This document shows positions 1 through 5,273 of a stretch of DNA of 8,669 bases, piece by piece. The notes beneath the pieces were generated by a model that was not told where the DNA came from, searched no databases, and saw only the letters and a program-made list of their open reading frames with translations. The position numbers and the translations under genes were made by a program. Every line of letters starts with the position of its first letter. Within the stretch, counting starts at the first letter, position 1. This DNA comes from Pseudomonadota bacterium (lineage in GTDB: Bacteria > Pseudomonadota > Gammaproteobacteria > Burkholderiales > Burkholderiaceae): positions 1 to 8,669 of the forward strand of contig JAJYBQ010000091.1 of the NCBI GenBank assembly GCA_021778935.1, read 5' to 3'.

Positions 1-1201
1 CCGTCGTGCAGGTCACGCTCACCGTGGTGACATTCGCCGCATTGACCGTGCCCGCGCCGGAGTTGGATACCGCGCAGGTCTGCCCGGTGGGCTGCGTGTT
101 CACCGTGACCGCGTAGCTCGCGCCGGCGAGCAACTTCGTGGCGAAGGTGAACGCCCCATTGGTGGCAACTGGGAGGTTGTCACCCCCGTTGTCCTGCAAC
201 ACCATCTGGGTGCCGGCGGCAAGGCCCGAGACCGTGCCGCCAATGGTATAGGTCGGGATCGCGGTCGGGGTCGGCGTTGCCGTGGGCGAGGTCGTCACGG
301 GGTTGGCGAGCGTTTCGGTCGTGCTGTCGTCGAACGTGATCACGAGCGCGCCCTGCGGAGTCAGTGTTCCTGAGGCCGTGCCCTTGCCGGTGTTCAGCGT
401 CATCATGAAACTCGGCTTGGAGATCGATATCGCCACGGTGCCGGTGTAGCCCTGCGGGGCGACTGCGACCTTGCCGCTGATGGCGCCGTTGAACGGACCG
501 GAAAGGCCGGTGGCCGAGATCGTCTCGCCGTTTTGCGTGATCAGCGCGGTGCCGGTCACGGTGCCCGTGTCGCTGAGCGACAGATCGGCAGTCACCACCT
601 CCGGCGCGTTCGCCAAGGTGAAGGTACCCTTGATCTCGCCGGCACCGGTGCTGTCGAGCAATGTGATCGTGCCGCTGCCGCTGATCGGCAGATTGCCGGC
701 GGTGATGTTCGCGGCAATCGTCATCGCGTAGGGCGGCGTCGCCGACGCCTGGCCGAGTGCTTGTATCGTCGTGCCGGACGGATAGGTGACGCTCAAGGTC
801 CCGGCAGACTGCGTCCCGGCGGAGTCGGAGAAAAAGTTGTCGGTGATGACGTTGCCTGAGATCGTGAATCCCGACTCGTAAAGGCCGAGCACACTGTCAA
901 AGGTGAGCGTTGGCGTTGCGGCAGCGGCGTGGACCGATTGGACGAGCATACGCACCAGACCCCCTGCGAGTGCAGGTTTGAGCGGACTCGTCGCCGGCAA
1001 GGTCGCTTGGACCTGAAGCAGCGGATAGCTCAGACCGCCCTGAAAGGTCTGATATGCCGAGACCATGGCCGACTGCTCGGCCATGTGGCCGCTCAGGGGT
1101 GGTGGCGTCGCAGTGCCGCCGCCACCACCCCCACAAGCCGTGACCAAGCTCACGAAGGCCCAAGCCGCAATGACGCGAACAACAACCTTCAGCGTGTGCA
1201 T
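1..1201 (-). CDS. Secreted lipoprotein, beta-rich, 3' end outside the window
   Basis: An open frame of 400 codons runs from the ATG at 1201 through the left edge with no stop, so the C-terminus is missing. The start is preceded by a weak GAGGG Shine-Dalgarno about 7 nt upstream. Residues 1-22 form a lipoprotein signal peptide (basic, then hydrophobic). The lipobox is LVTAC, with Cys23 the expected lipidated residue, followed by a six-Gly tether. Residues about 90-300 are rich in Gly, Thr, Ser and Val with alternating patterns typical of beta structure, and I recognise no family there. A Pro/Thr linker at about 302-316 leads into a domain from about residue 317 beginning YTIGGTVSGL, with paired Cys (QTCAVSN, SVTC). 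This domain type is known as tandem copies in surface proteins of betaproteobacteria, so more copies may lie beyond the edge. A surface or periplasmic location is inferred. The function is unknown. No catalytic motif is visible. Confidence 0.85.
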   Translation of the reverse strand, partial: MHTLKVVVRVIAAWAFVSLVTACGGGGGGTATPPPLSGHMAEQSAMVSAYQTFQGGLSYPLLQVQATLPATSPLKPALAGGLVRMLVQSVHAAAATPTLTFDSVLGLYESGFTISGNVITDNFFSDSAGTQSAGTLSVTYPSGTTIQALGQASATPPYAMTIAANITAGNLPISGSGTITLLDSTGAGEIKGTFTLANAPEVVTADLSLSDTGTVTGTALITQNGETISATGLSGPFNGAISGKVAVAPQGYTGTVAISISKPSFMMTLNTGKGTASGTLTPQGALVITFDDSTTETLANPVTTSPTATPTPTAIPTYTIGGTVSGLAAGTQMVLQDNGGDNLPVATNGAFTFATKLLAGASYAVTVNTQPTGQTCAVSNSGAGTVNAANVTTVSVTCTT

Positions 1202-1223
1202 GATCATTCCCTCTGCCGTTTCT

Positions 1224-1261
1224 CGGCAACTATCCGTGGCGCCCGCTACGGGCGGTTGTCG
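1224..1261 (-). other. Stem-loop between the two lipoprotein-like genes
   Basis: A perfect 6-bp GC stem (CGCCCG-CTA-CGGGCG on the plus strand, 1240-1254) can be extended by a 7-bp outer stem with one mismatch (1224-1230 with 1255-1261), leaving a 9-nt bulge. It lies in the 103-bp gap between the 78-aa gene (stop at 1305) and the lipoprotein start at 1201. No U-run follows on the minus strand, so it is not a standard intrinsic terminator. It could be an mRNA processing or attenuation element between two co-transcribed genes, but this is inferred only from its position. Confidence 0.35.
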
Positions 1262-1304
1262 GTGACGCCGGGCGGCCGCATTTCGTATGCTGATTCCGAC
1301 CGCC

Positions 1305-1541
1305 TCACGGCGAAGTCCAGTACTGACGGAACAGGTCGTCGAGGTACGTCAACTGCAGGCCGCCCCCGGTAGTGCCGGCGGCGCCGCCCGTAATCGGCGC
1401 GCCGGTGGCGGCTACGCCGCTGATCGCCGATGGCGAAAGGCCCGAACCACCGCCACCGCCACCGCCACCCTGCAATCCTATGGCGCCCGACAGGGCGAGA
1501 ACGGCCTGGGACACCACCAAAACGATGCGTTTGGTCTTCAT
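1305..1541 (-). CDS. 78-aa Gly-rich signal-peptide protein, probable lipoprotein remnant
   Basis: The ATG at 1541 is preceded by a strong GGAGAGGG Shine-Dalgarno about 3-4 nt upstream. The longer frame starting at 1724 is not favoured because residues upstream of this Met look random. The protein starts MKTKRIVLVV, a basic then hydrophobic signal sequence, followed by an eight-Gly tract and ISGVAATGAPITGG. That last motif matches the usual N-terminal start of larger betaproteobacterial lipoproteins with Ig/carboxypeptidase-regulatory-like domains. Here the lipobox Cys is absent: the residues before the Gly tract are AIGLQ. The frame stops only 24 codons after GAPITGG, ending LTYLDDLFRQYWTSP. 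Two readings remain: a decayed 5' stub of a lipoprotein gene, or a real small secreted protein. It lies directly upstream of, and in the same direction as, the next lipoprotein gene. Function is unknown. Confidence 0.55.
   Translation of the reverse strand: MKTKRIVLVVSQAVLALSGAIGLQGGGGGGGGSGLSPSAISGVAATGAPITGGAAGTTGGGLQLTYLDDLFRQYWTSP
1448..1471 (+). repeat. CCACCG hexamer tract encoding poly-Gly
   Basis: Roughly four tandem CCACCG units on the plus strand encode the eight-Gly tract of the 78-aa protein on the minus strand. Changes of one unit would add or remove two Gly without a frameshift, so length variation is possible but phase switching by frameshift is not. Confidence 0.6.
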
Positions 1542-1627
1542 GTTCCCTCTCCGCGTTGATTCCAATTTGGCGCGTCTCGCCTCGCCCGCTGCGAACCCAC
1601 CCATCCCGCAAACGCGTTGTGAATATA

Positions 1628-1668
1628 GGTAGCGCATCCCCGCTACCGCATCCCTCGAAAGGAGGGAT
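1628..1668 (-). promoter_or_regulatory. Two tandem stem-loops upstream of the 78-aa gene
   Basis: The first stem is GGTAGCG (1628-1634) with CGCTACC (1641-1647), 7 bp perfect with a 6-nt loop. The second is ATCCCTC (1650-1656) with GAGGGAT (1662-1668), 7 bp perfect with a 5-nt loop. The word GCATCCC occurs in both (1634-1640 and 1648-1654, approximately). If the promoter of the 78-aa gene lies further right, both would fold in its 5' leader. A leader or attenuator role is inference. No known riboswitch consensus is recognised. Confidence 0.4.
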
Positions 1669-1691
1669 TTGCAGTAACCCGACCGGACCGT

Positions 1692-1702
1692 GGGAATTTC
1701 CC
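1692..1702. promoter_or_regulatory. GGGAATTTCCC dyad, possible operator
   Basis: An 11-bp perfect dyad lies in the divergent intergenic region. A related imperfect dyad, GGGGATTCCC, sits at 1854-1863, closer to the luxR start. The symmetry suits a dimeric DNA-binding protein, but no specific regulator is assigned. Confidence 0.35.
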
Positions 1703-1717
1703 GACACGCGGGATCCT

Positions 1718-1736
1718 GAATCACCCGAGACGCAAG
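1718..1736. repeat. 19-bp segment nearly identical to part of pheT
   Basis: GAATCACCCGAGACGCAAG here matches 5378-5396 in 18 of 19 positions in the same orientation. The second copy encodes LAFRVI on the minus strand, within the C-terminal domain of PheT. The copy here is non-coding or lies in an unsupported frame. It may be chance, a tiny duplicated fragment, or a dispersed word. Confidence 0.4.
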
Positions 1737-1753
1737 TCCGTACGCGGCGGAAC

Positions 1754-1805
1754 CGGGATTTCGTCAACGGACATCGGGATTTCGCACTCCGTACCCGGAT
1801 TTTCA
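1754..1805 (+). repeat. Three CGGGATTTCG repeats phased by 21 bp
   Basis: CGGGATTTCG occurs exactly at 1754-1763 and 1775-1784, and a 7-of-10 version (CGGATTTTCA) lies at 1796-1805. The spacing is 21 bp each time, close to two helical turns, so the sites face the same side of the DNA. They end immediately upstream of a candidate -35 for luxR. This resembles stacked activator-binding sites. The binding protein is unknown; autoregulation by the adjacent LuxR protein is a guess. Confidence 0.45.
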
Positions 1806-1813
1806 TCCGGGTA
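1792..1813. promoter_or_regulatory. Perfect 9-bp inverted repeat, TACCCGGAT/ATCCGGGTA
   Basis: The half-sites at 1792-1800 and 1805-1813 are exact reverse complements separated by TTTC. The element overlaps the third phased repeat and abuts the candidate -35 at 1814, a usual location for an operator of a dimeric regulator. It could also form an RNA hairpin in a minus-strand leader. Confidence 0.45.
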
Positions 1814-1842
1814 TTGCGTACGGGCAAACCGGCGCGTAAAGT
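1814..1842 (+). promoter_or_regulatory. Candidate sigma70 promoter of the luxR gene
   Basis: TTGCGT (1814-1819) and TAAAGT (1837-1842) are separated by 17 bp and match the -35 and -10 consensus at 3 and 4 of 6 positions. The weak -35 directly after phased repeats would suit an activator-dependent promoter. This rests only on motif matching. Confidence 0.3.
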
Positions 1843-1920
1843 GGATCCGCGGCGGGGATTCCCTTCCTGTCCAACGGGCGGGTCCGTGCCGGCGCATTTC
1901 CCGCCGGAGAAGGTGCGGTC

Positions 1921-2913
1921 GTGGGTCTATCGAGCAAGGATTACAAGAACATCCTCGATACAATCGACATCATCTATTCGGTTCCGGACCGAACGGCGAT
2001 GTTTCACGCGTTTTGCAGTCAATTACGGAAAACGATCGGGATCTACAGCGCCATTTTCGTGCCTGCCGATCCGCGGACCGGCTTTTTTTCCTTCAGCGGC
2101 TATCAGATATACGAAAATTCCGAAGCAGCGCTGCTCACCTATCTCGCGTACTACGCACCACAGGACCCCTTCGTGTCCCGCGGCTGGTTCCAGAATCACC
2201 CGAACCGGGTAGCTCGGAACACCGATTTGGTCCCCGATCTGATCGAAACCGAATTCGCCCAGGATTTTCTTCTGCCGATTGCCGGCGTGTTCCACGTCCT
2301 CGCCTCGACGCTGCAAGTCCAGGGGGATCGGGTCGGGCTCCTGGGCATCCACCGCCAGAAGCGGGACCGGGGTTTCGCCAGCCGCGAAGTCGCCGTGCTG
2401 AACGTGCTCCTCCCCCACCTGGCCCGGTCGCTCCAAAGCCACGAACTCCTGGCCGATGGGTCTTTCAGTTCCGACCTGGGCGTGGTGATGACCGATACGC
2501 GGGGAAATCCCTGCTTCCTGAATTCGGCAGCCAAGATGGCGCTGCGCGGCGCGTCGGTTGGCGCGCTCCCCGATCCGGGCAACGGCACTGCCGCGGCGTA
2601 CTTCCGGCGGGGGCGGAGCACCTACCGCGTGCGCACCGTGCCGGTGAGCGGGAAAAATGGCGGCAAATTCTTCCTCCTCGAGCCCTACCCCGCTACCCAC
2701 CCGCTTTTCGCCGGACGCAAATGCCACGGACTCAGCGAGCGCGAGAAGGACGTCGCAGCGCTCGTGGTGCAGGGTCGATCCAACCGCGAAGTCGCAGAGC
2801 AACTCTTCCTCAGTGAAGCCACGGTGAAGGACCATCTCAAGAACATATTCGGGAAACTTGCAGTCCGGCGCCGGAGCGAACTCGCCGCTCGCCTCCTCGG
2901 AATTGCACAATAG
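1921..2913 (+). CDS. LuxR-family transcriptional regulator (orphan)
   Basis: A 330-aa protein. The GTG start at 1921 is chosen because GGAGAAGG lies 7 nt upstream; the next internal Met is residue 27. The C-terminus (about 268-330) is a standard LuxR/FixJ-type helix-turn-helix: LSEREKDVAALVVQGRSNRE, then VAEQLFLSEATVKDHLKNIF and KLAVRRRSEL. Residues about 10-170 look like a GAF or autoinducer-domain-type alpha/beta sensor, with YYAPQDPF at 77-84 and Trp89. I do not see the full set of conserved Trp/Tyr residues of AHL-binding domains. Residues about 180-255 resemble a compact PAS-like segment (GVVMTDTRGNPCFLNSAA). No receiver Asp site or membrane segment is seen, so it is probably a cytoplasmic ligand- or protein-responsive regulator. 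No luxI synthase or sensor kinase is adjacent. It is divergent from the lipoprotein-like genes, which makes them, and itself, candidate targets. The ligand is unknown. Confidence 0.9.
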   Translation: MGLSSKDYKNILDTIDIIYSVPDRTAMFHAFCSQLRKTIGIYSAIFVPADPRTGFFSFSGYQIYENSEAALLTYLAYYAPQDPFVSRGWFQNHPNRVARNTDLVPDLIETEFAQDFLLPIAGVFHVLASTLQVQGDRVGLLGIHRQKRDRGFASREVAVLNVLLPHLARSLQSHELLADGSFSSDLGVVMTDTRGNPCFLNSAAKMALRGASVGALPDPGNGTAAAYFRRGRSTYRVRTVPVSGKNGGKFFLLEPYPATHPLFAGRKCHGLSEREKDVAALVVQGRSNREVAEQLFLSEATVKDHLKNIFGKLAVRRRSELAARLLGIAQ

Positions 2914-3022
2914 CGCGCAAACGCCGTTGGCACGGGCAGGCGTCGCGCCCCGGCGGCTGCGCAGGGAACTCGCACTGCGATGTCCGGCAAACCTGGGCGC
3001 GGGGAATTGGGCCGTACCGGCT
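2914..3022. other. Convergent intergenic gap
   Basis: 109 bp lies between the luxR stop and the aldolase stop on the opposite strand. I see no hairpin with a T-run, no RNA gene and no credible small ORF in it. Confidence 0.5.
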
Positions 3023-4048
3023 TCAGGCCGCGGGCGGCTCCATTGCCGCGTCGTACCGCCCGTAGGTCGCCGCGCTGTTGAGGCGCGCGCGCGTGAGCAG
3101 CGCCTGCTGCGCGGCGGAGATGTTGGCCGCCGACCCGCGCCAGGTATGCGTCACCGGATCCTGCAGGGCGCGCGCATAGGAAAAACGCAGGCACCAGGGC
3201 TGCGGCCCCTGCCGGTTCATCGCATCGAGATTTGCCGTCGCCTCGACCGGCGACTGCCCGCCCGAAAGAAAGTAGACCCCCGGCACCGCCGCGGGAACCG
3301 TTCGACGCAGGACGCGAATCGTCTGCTCCGCCACTTCCGTCGGCGAGGCCCGCGGCGCGCGCTCCTTGCCGGGCAATACCATGCTCGCCTTCAGCAGCAT
3401 GTGCTCCAGGGTCACCTGGTGGCGATCCAGGGCATGAAAGACTTCGTGCAGGACGGCTTGCGTCACTTCGGCGCAGCGCGCCATCGTATGGTCGCCGTCG
3501 AGCAGCACCTCCGGCTCGACGATCGGCACGACGCCCGCGTCCTGGCAGATCGCCGCGTACCGTGCCAGCCCCTCGGCATTGGCCTCGACGGCGAGTCGGC
3601 TCGGTAGCCGGTCCGATACGTTGTATACCGCGCGCCACTTGGCAAAACGCGCACCCTGTTGCTTGTACCCTTCCAGCCGCCTTGCAAGGTCGTCCAGACC
3701 CTGGGTGATTTCATCGCCGGGCGCGTGGGCGAGCGGAATCTTGCCGGCATCGACCTTGATTCCCGGGACGATGCCCTGGCGTGCCGCACACTGCGGCAGC
3801 GGCGTTCCGTCCGCAGCCTTCTGCCCGAGCGTTTCCTCGAAGAGGATGACGCCGCCGATGAACTCACCCAAACCGGCGCTGGTCAACAGCAGCGCACGAT
3901 AGGCGTTGCGGACTTCCGGCGTGGATTCCAATCCGACCGCCTTGAGCCGTTTGGCAATCGTGGGCGCGCTTTCGTCTGCCGCAAGAATGCCCTTCCCGGG
4001 TTGCGTCAATGCGGCCACCGTGGCTTGCATCTCGTTTTGCACACTCAT
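3023..4048 (-). CDS. fda: Class I fructose-bisphosphate aldolase
   Basis: A 341-aa enzyme cleaving fructose 1,6-bisphosphate to dihydroxyacetone phosphate and glyceraldehyde 3-phosphate, reversibly, in cytoplasmic glycolysis and gluconeogenesis. It belongs to the metal-independent, eukaryotic-type class I family. Visible signatures are GILAADES (19-26), GIKVD with Lys98, FAKWR with Lys137 and Arg139, VPIVEPE (174-180) with both Glu, the Schiff-base Lys220 in LLKASMVLPG, LSGGQS (261-266), and FSYARALQ with Arg293 for phosphate binding. These correspond to the rabbit aldolase active-site residues, so it should be active. Length is normal for bacterial members, which are slightly shorter than the animal enzymes. 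The ATG at 4048 has AGGGGG 7 nt upstream. It is monocistronic here: convergent with luxR, and separated from the phe operon by a terminator. Symbols for this family vary between databases (fda, fba). No class II aldolase is in view. Confidence 0.95.
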   Translation of the reverse strand: MSVQNEMQATVAALTQPGKGILAADESAPTIAKRLKAVGLESTPEVRNAYRALLLTSAGLGEFIGGVILFEETLGQKAADGTPLPQCAARQGIVPGIKVDAGKIPLAHAPGDEITQGLDDLARRLEGYKQQGARFAKWRAVYNVSDRLPSRLAVEANAEGLARYAAICQDAGVVPIVEPEVLLDGDHTMARCAEVTQAVLHEVFHALDRHQVTLEHMLLKASMVLPGKERAPRASPTEVAEQTIRVLRRTVPAAVPGVYFLSGGQSPVEATANLDAMNRQGPQPWCLRFSYARALQDPVTHTWRGSAANISAAQQALLTRARLNSAATYGRYDAAMEPPAA

Positions 4049-4327
4049 TGCCGTTCCCCCTCAACCGAATCATTCGTTCCGGACGCATCGGTCGATGCCA
4101 GCCGGCACATCGCGGTCGGGCCATTGCCGGTCGCGCACCCGGTCATCGCGATGCCACCACGACGGGCAGCGCTCGACGCGGAAGAACCGTTCGAAAATGG
4201 GCGATCGCCGACCCGATCCCGTACTGGAATACCGTCCCTGCCAACGGGTTCGTCGGTAGAACTATCCCCCGGTGCGGGGTCGGAGGCAAGCGTCGGTTCG
4301 GCCGGATGCCCAATGGGCTACCCAATG
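4049..4327. other. Intergenic region upstream of the aldolase
   Basis: 279 bp with no supported gene; open frames crossing it run through the tRNA or read opposite to real genes. It should hold the aldolase promoter, but I find no convincing -35/-10 pair. Two short symmetric words are present: GCATCG-GT-CGATGC (4085-4098) and CATCGCGATG (4144-4153). Either could be an operator, but words of this length also arise by chance. Confidence 0.4.
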
Positions 4328-4363
4328 AAAAAAGGTTAGTGACGACTGTCACTAACCTTTTTT
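4328..4363 (-). terminator. Intrinsic terminator, perfect 16-bp stem, closing the phe operon
   Basis: AAAAAAGGTTAGTGAC (4328-4343) pairs without mismatch with GTCACTAACCTTTTTT (4348-4363) around a 4-nt loop. Read on the minus strand it is a GGTTAGTGAC core hairpin followed by six T, immediately past the tRNA-Pro 3' end at 4371. The A/T flanks are symmetric, so it could also stop plus-strand transcription arriving from the left. Confidence 0.93.
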
Positions 4364-4370
4364 GTTTACA

Positions 4371-4447
4371 TGGTCGGGGTGGCGGGATTCGAACTCGCGA
4401 CCCCTTGCACCCCATGCAAGTGCGCTACCAGGCTGCGCTACACCCCG
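4371..4447 (-). tRNA. tRNA-Pro, anticodon GGG
   Basis: A 77-nt gene with encoded CCA (4371-4373). The acceptor CGGGGTG/CACCCCG is 7 bp perfect. The D arm is GCGC-AGCCTGGTA-GCGC. The anticodon stem CTTGC/GCAAG encloses loop ATGGGGT, giving anticodon GGG at positions 34-36, which decodes CCC and CCU. The T arm has loop TTCGAAT. Its stem GCGAG/CCCGC contains an A-C mismatch at pair 52-62, otherwise intact. The sequence closely resembles bacterial tRNA-Pro(GGG) genes. It lies 15 nt past the merR stop and just before a terminator, so it can be released from the operon transcript by RNase P and 3' processing, or made from its own promoter. Confidence 0.95.
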
Positions 4448-4456
4448 AAGCCGGGG

Positions 4457-4483
4457 ATTGTATCAGGTGGAACGCTGCAACAA
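4457..4483 (-). promoter_or_regulatory. Candidate tRNA-Pro promoter
   Basis: On the minus strand TACAAT (complement of 4457-4462) matches the -10 consensus at 5 of 6. TTGTTG (complement of 4478-4483) lies 15 bp upstream as a possible -35. A GC-rich CCCCGG stretch follows, like the discriminator of stable-RNA promoters. Predicted initiation would fall only a few bases before the mature tRNA 5' end at 4447. The spacing is short, so confidence is limited. Confidence 0.35.
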
Positions 4484-4873
4484 CGCCCGAATCGTCTCGA
4501 GCTCGGCGCGCAGTGATGCCACATCGATCGCCGGAGTCGCATCGGGGGCCGGAGCCGCCGCGCGGCTCGCACCGCGCGGCGCGAGCGCCGCCGCGGTCGT
4601 GCCGCTCAAGCGGTTGCGCGCGCCGTGGATGGTGAATCCCTGGTCGTAGAGCAACTCGCGGATCCGCCGCACCAGGAGCACTTCGTGGTGCTGGTAGTAG
4701 CGCCGGTTGCCGCTGCGTTTGACCGGCCGAAGCTGCGAGAACTCCTGCTCCCAGTACCGCAACACATGCGGCTTGACCGCACACAGCTCGCTGACCTCGC
4801 CGATCGTGAAATACCGCTTGGCGGGAATGGGTGGCAAGGCCGTCGTATCGGCGTTTCGATTTTCCGTAGGCAT
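4463..4873 (-). CDS. MerR-family transcriptional regulator
   Basis: A 136-aa protein. Residues about 20-90 form a MerR winged helix-turn-helix: [20 protein letters not shown], the WEQEF turn, and the wing [17 protein letters not shown], continuing to [20 protein letters not shown]. It resembles the MlrA/YcgE-like branch. An Ala/Pro-rich linker (about 91-118) leads to a short C-terminal helix ([13 protein letters not shown]) likely to mediate dimerisation. There is no metal-binding Cys cluster and no effector domain, so no ligand is suggested. The start is the ATG at 4873, 15 nt after the ihfA stop, with only a weak GGA upstream; translational coupling is likely. A MerR gene just downstream of ihfA is a recurrent arrangement in betaproteobacteria, but its target is unknown to me. 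Confidence 0.9.
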   Translation of the reverse strand: MPTENRNADTTALPPIPAKRYFTIGEVSELCAVKPHVLRYWEQEFSQLRPVKRSGNRRYYQHHEVLLVRRIRELLYDQGFTIHGARNRLSGTTAAALAPRGASRAAAPAPDATPAIDVASLRAELETIRALLQRST

Positions 4874-4888
4874 CCGGGAGATCCGAAA

Positions 4889-5248
4889 TTATTCGGCCGG
4901 CCCGTTTTCGACGTTGGCCTTGAGCTTCTGACTTGCATGGAAGGTCACGACCCGGCGGGCGGAAATCGCGATCTCCTCTCCCGTCTTGGGATTACGGCCA
5001 GGACGGGTGGGCTTGTTCCGGAGCTGAAAATTTCCGAACCCCGAAAGCTTGACCGTTTCGCCACGCATCAATGCTTGCGCGATCTCGTCGAAAAAGGCTT
5101 CGACCATGTCCTTGGCTTCGCGCTTGTTCAATCCCAGATGTTCGAACAAGGAGTCGGCGATCTCGGCCTTGGTGGTCGTCCGGCAGTCGCGCCCGAACTC
5201 CGGACGCGCACCGGAGTTGGGCAGAACAGGAAACTTGAATGCGTTCAT
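4889..5248 (-). CDS. ihfA: Integration host factor subunit alpha
   Basis: A 119-aa protein from the ATG at 5248. With IHF-beta it forms the heterodimer that bends DNA sharply in recombination, replication and transcription. From residue 26 it follows the family closely: [20 protein letters not shown], then [12 protein letters not shown] (67-78) and the DNA-contacting arm [12 protein letters not shown] with the intercalating proline at residue 87 (Pro65 in E. coli). It ends [11 protein letters not shown] and a short tail. Compared with E. coli IhfA it has about 22 extra N-terminal residues ([10 protein letters not shown]...). The start is uncertain. The ATG at 5248 lies 25 nt after the pheT stop and has no clear Shine-Dalgarno. 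The family-usual start point (before TTKAE) has ACG instead of ATG. N-terminal extensions are known in related bacteria. pheST-ihfA is a conserved gene order. Confidence 0.94.
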   Translation of the reverse strand: MNAFKFPVLPNSGARPEFGRDCRTTTKAEIADSLFEHLGLNKREAKDMVEAFFDEIAQALMRGETVKLSGFGNFQLRNKPTRPGRNPKTGEEIAISARRVVTFHASQKLKANVENGPAE

Positions 5249-5273
5249 CACGGGCGTATCGCTACGGCAGTCA

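Noticed and set aside
471..859. Plus-strand open frames of 86 and 108 codons
   Set aside because: They lie opposite the lipoprotein gene, have no ribosome-binding site or family resemblance, and arise from GC-rich antisense sequence.
1246..1827. 193-codon minus-strand open frame
   Set aside because: Arg/Gly-rich low-complexity translation in a different frame from the 78-aa gene, with no recognisable motif or Shine-Dalgarno.
1692..1863. Interpreting the GGGRATYCCC dyads and repeats as a CRISPR or attachment site
   Set aside because: The units are too short and lack a repeat-spacer pattern, and there is no integrase or cas gene nearby.
1430..2212. 260-codon plus-strand open frame overlapping the luxR start
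   Set aside because: It crosses the regulatory region and overlaps the well-supported LuxR frame; composition is Arg/Pro/Ser-rich and random-looking.
2023..2910. 295-codon minus-strand open frame
   Set aside because: Antisense shadow of luxR; the sense strand has the complete LuxR domain and a good start signal.
4143..4415. 90-codon minus-strand open frame over the tRNA and terminator
   Set aside because: It runs through the tRNA-Pro gene and the terminator stem; no credible coding signal.
4371..4447. tRNA-Pro 3' end as an integration site of a genomic island
   Set aside because: No integrase gene and no direct repeat of the tRNA 3' end were seen in the window.
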